Assembly: GCA_023403375.1 (NCBI GenBank) | Contig: JAEYEN010000129.1 | Location: 1 to 23,294 of the forward strand | Origin: Bacillota bacterium | GTDB taxonomy: Bacteria; Bacillota; Clostridia; Christensenellales; Borkfalkiaceae | DNA length: 23,294 bases | Reading direction: 5' to 3' | Shown: in pieces, positions 22,020-23,294 of the stretch | Layout of the letters: every line of letters starts with the position of its first letter | Position numbering within the stretch: the stretch's first letter is position 1 | The notes under the pieces: model-generated | Databases searched by the model: none | What the model was told of the DNA's origin: nothing | Seen by the model: only the letters and a program-made list of their open reading frames with translations | Program-made: the position numbers and the translations under genes

Positions 22020-22591
22020 AAAAACTGATAGTTGCAAGTTCCAACAAAGGGAAAATAAGAGAGATACAAGAGATTTTAGGAAGCGAGTATAACGTCGTCG
22101 GCTGCAATGACGCAGGTTTTACGGGCGATATAGAAGAAACGGGCAAAACCTTTTACGAAAACGCGCTTATCAAAGCGATGACGGTTGCAAAAAAACTCGG
22201 CGTTCCCGTAATTTCGGACGACAGCGGATTGTGCGTAAACGCCTTGTCGGGCGAACCGGGGCTTTTCAGCGCAAGGTATTCCCCAGAGGGAACGGATAAA
22301 TCTAACAGAGAACTCCTTTTGTCAAATATGAAAAATATAACGGACAGGAGTGCCGAATTCGTGTGCACGATGGTGTATTACGACCCTGCGGACGGAAAAA
22401 CTTTTACCGCAACGGGTAAAACCGACGGCGAAATTCTGTATGCGCCGCAAGGGGAAAACGGCTTCGGTTACGACCCGATATTTTTTAGTAAAGACTTAAA
22501 TAAAAGTCTTGGGCTTGCGACGGAAGAAGAAAAAAATTCCGTAAGCCACAGGTCGCGCGCGCTTAAAAAACTTAAAGGGTTTCTGGTATGA
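22016..22591 (+). CDS. rdgB: XTP/dITP pyrophosphatase (Ham1/RdgB family)
   Basis: This 191-residue enzyme hydrolyses non-canonical purine nucleoside triphosphates such as XTP and dITP to monophosphates, keeping them out of DNA. Motifs are ASSNKGKIREI (7-17), SDDSGL (67-72) with the catalytic aspartates, 'PGLFSARYS' (81-89), GFGYDPIF (149-156) and SHRSRAL (177-183). Length is typical. The usual GRGGFGYDP reads 'GENGFGYDP', a mild variation. It is coupled by ATGA overlaps to ksgA upstream and the phosphodiesterase gene downstream, an order (rdgB then yfcE-like) common in Firmicutes. Confidence 0.94.
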   Translation: MKKLIVASSNKGKIREIQEILGSEYNVVGCNDAGFTGDIEETGKTFYENALIKAMTVAKKLGVPVISDDSGLCVNALSGEPGLFSARYSPEGTDKSNRELLLSNMKNITDRSAEFVCTMVYYDPADGKTFTATGKTDGEILYAPQGENGFGYDPIFFSKDLNKSLGLATEEEKNSVSHRSRALKKLKGFLV

Positions 22592-23049
22592 AAACCTTTC
22601 TTATATTATCCGATACGCACGGGAATATCGCCGCAATGAATAAGTTAAAAGGCATTATGGCGGAGTGCGACTATATTATACATCTCGGCGATTATCACAG
22701 AGATTTACTAAGTTTTTCGGAAGAATTCTGCGAAAAAATTTATTCCGTAAACGGCAATTGCGACGGCGGCGGAGAAGACCTTGTTTTTGAAGTAGACGGC
22801 AAAAAAATATTGCTCACGCACGGCGACAGATACGACGTAAAAAGTTCGCCTTATAAACTTTTGTTAAAAGCAAAAGAAATCAAAGCGGACGTGGTAATGT
22901 TCGGGCATACGCATATTCCCGTTGTGGAAGAATGGGACGGAATACTTTTTATAAACCCCGGCACGCTTAACGGATATACGGAAAAAACCTATTGCTATAT
23001 GGTTTTAACCGGCGGCAAAGCAGTGGCTAAAATAGTAAACGTCTATTAA
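22588..23049 (+). CDS. YfcE/MJ0936-type metallophosphoesterase
   Basis: This 153-residue calcineurin-like phosphoesterase has all metal-binding motifs: SDTHGN (8-13), GD (34-35), NGNCD (55-59), THGD (77-80) and GHTH (106-109). Members hydrolyse phosphodiesters in vitro and their physiological substrate is usually unknown. It is the last gene of the ksgA-rdgB cluster. Its TAA stop at 23047-23049 overlaps by two bases the TAA of an open frame on the opposite strand. Confidence 0.92.
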   Translation: MKTFLILSDTHGNIAAMNKLKGIMAECDYIIHLGDYHRDLLSFSEEFCEKIYSVNGNCDGGGEDLVFEVDGKKILLTHGDRYDVKSSPYKLLLKAKEIKADVVMFGHTHIPVVEEWDGILFINPGTLNGYTEKTYCYMVLTGGKAVAKIVNVY

Positions 23050-23294
23050 AAACGTAAGTGCCGAAAGACGATAATATTAAACGTCGCAACTACCCAAAGC
23101 AGAAGTATATAAACCGAAAGTATTAAAAACATAAATATAGCAACTGCAAATATAAAAAGAAAAAGTATATAAATTCCAAGTATCAAAAAGCGAAAGAATA
23201 AGAGTTGCAAGTAAAAAAGCATAAAAAATAAAAAGAAAAAAGAGCAGAAAAAACGAAAAGAAGAAAGATAATCGAAAAGAAGAAAGAAAAAACC
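23046..23294 (-). CDS. Possible 3' end of a hydrophobic membrane protein, running off the window
   Basis: The minus strand is open for 82 codons from the right edge to TAA at 23048-23046. From the internal ATG at 23222 it would encode 58 residues. The product is almost entirely hydrophobic, for example 'RFLILGIYILFLFIFAVAIF' and 'SVYILLLWVVATFNIIVF', consistent with two transmembrane helices. It also shows a five-residue periodicity (xFLIL, GIYIL, MFLIL, SVYIL) that mirrors the 15-bp DNA repeat. I recognise no family. A polypurine/polypyrimidine tract naturally yields Phe and Leu codons, so this could be chance. Confidence 0.25.
   Translation of the reverse strand, partial: GFFFLLFDYLSSFRFFCSFFFLFFMLFYLQLLFFRFLILGIYILFLFIFAVAIFMFLILSVYILLLWVVATFNIIVFRHLRF
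23103..23222. repeat. Degenerate 15-bp periodic, A-rich repeat
   Basis: Units start every 15 bases: AAGTATATAAACCGA (23103), AAGTATTAAAAACAT (23118), AAATATAGCAACTGC (23133), AAATATAAAAAGAAA (23148), AAGTATATAAATTCC (23163) and AAGTATCAAAAAGCG (23178). They then decay. From about 23220 to the edge the plus strand is a nearly pure purine tract with very few T or C. Confidence 0.5.

Overview
The window looks like a chromosome segment of an anaerobic, low-to-mid GC Clostridia-type Firmicute, possibly an uncultured gut lineage. The evidence is a spmAB spore-maturation pair, a metG-tatD-ksgA housekeeping cluster as in Bacillus and Clostridium, TTG starts, purine-rich ribosome binding sites, and a large set of oxygen-sensitive Fe-S flavoenzymes. 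The exact taxon cannot be read from this segment.

Region 1 (140-4272, +): a DUF1015 protein, aspartate kinase, malic enzyme and an MGMT-family protein, closed by a hairpin terminator at 4373-4403. Region 2 (4273-4916): no convincing gene. It holds two blocks of degenerate repeats with a period of about 11 bp, then a near-consensus sigma-A promoter (4795-4823) and a leader hairpin.

Region 3 (4917-16579, +) is the highlight: an eleven-gene, tightly packed operon ending in a strong terminator (16598-16626). The order is fumC, hdrB, hdrC, hdrA, flxD/mvhD, flxC-like, flxB-like, flxA, a fumarate-reductase-type Fe-S subunit (frdB-like), a fumarate-reductase-type flavoprotein (frdA-like), and an AspT/YidE/SucE-family dicarboxylate or amino-acid exchanger. 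The set contains a complete FlxABCD-HdrABC module (NADH input, flavin-based electron bifurcation at HdrA) plus a soluble fumarate reductase with no membrane anchor. With fumarase at the front, the exchanger at the end and malic enzyme just upstream, the simplest reading is pyruvate/malate -> fumarate -> succinate. In this model NADH is oxidised by the Flx-Hdr complex, one electron stream reduces ferredoxin and the other reaches FrdA through the CCG clusters of HdrB and FrdB. This coupling is inferred from gene content and residues, not proven.

Region 4 (16580-16975): a tRNA-Val(GAC) on the minus strand with its own promoter. Its 3' end is embedded in a perfect 27-bp inverted repeat. Region 5 (16976-18059, -): spmA-spmB. 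Region 6 (18085-23049, +): metG, tatD, terminator, then promoter-ksgA-rdgB-yfcE-like phosphodiesterase. The right edge (23050-23294) is an A-rich strand with a 15-bp periodicity. It also carries an open minus-strand frame that runs off the window.
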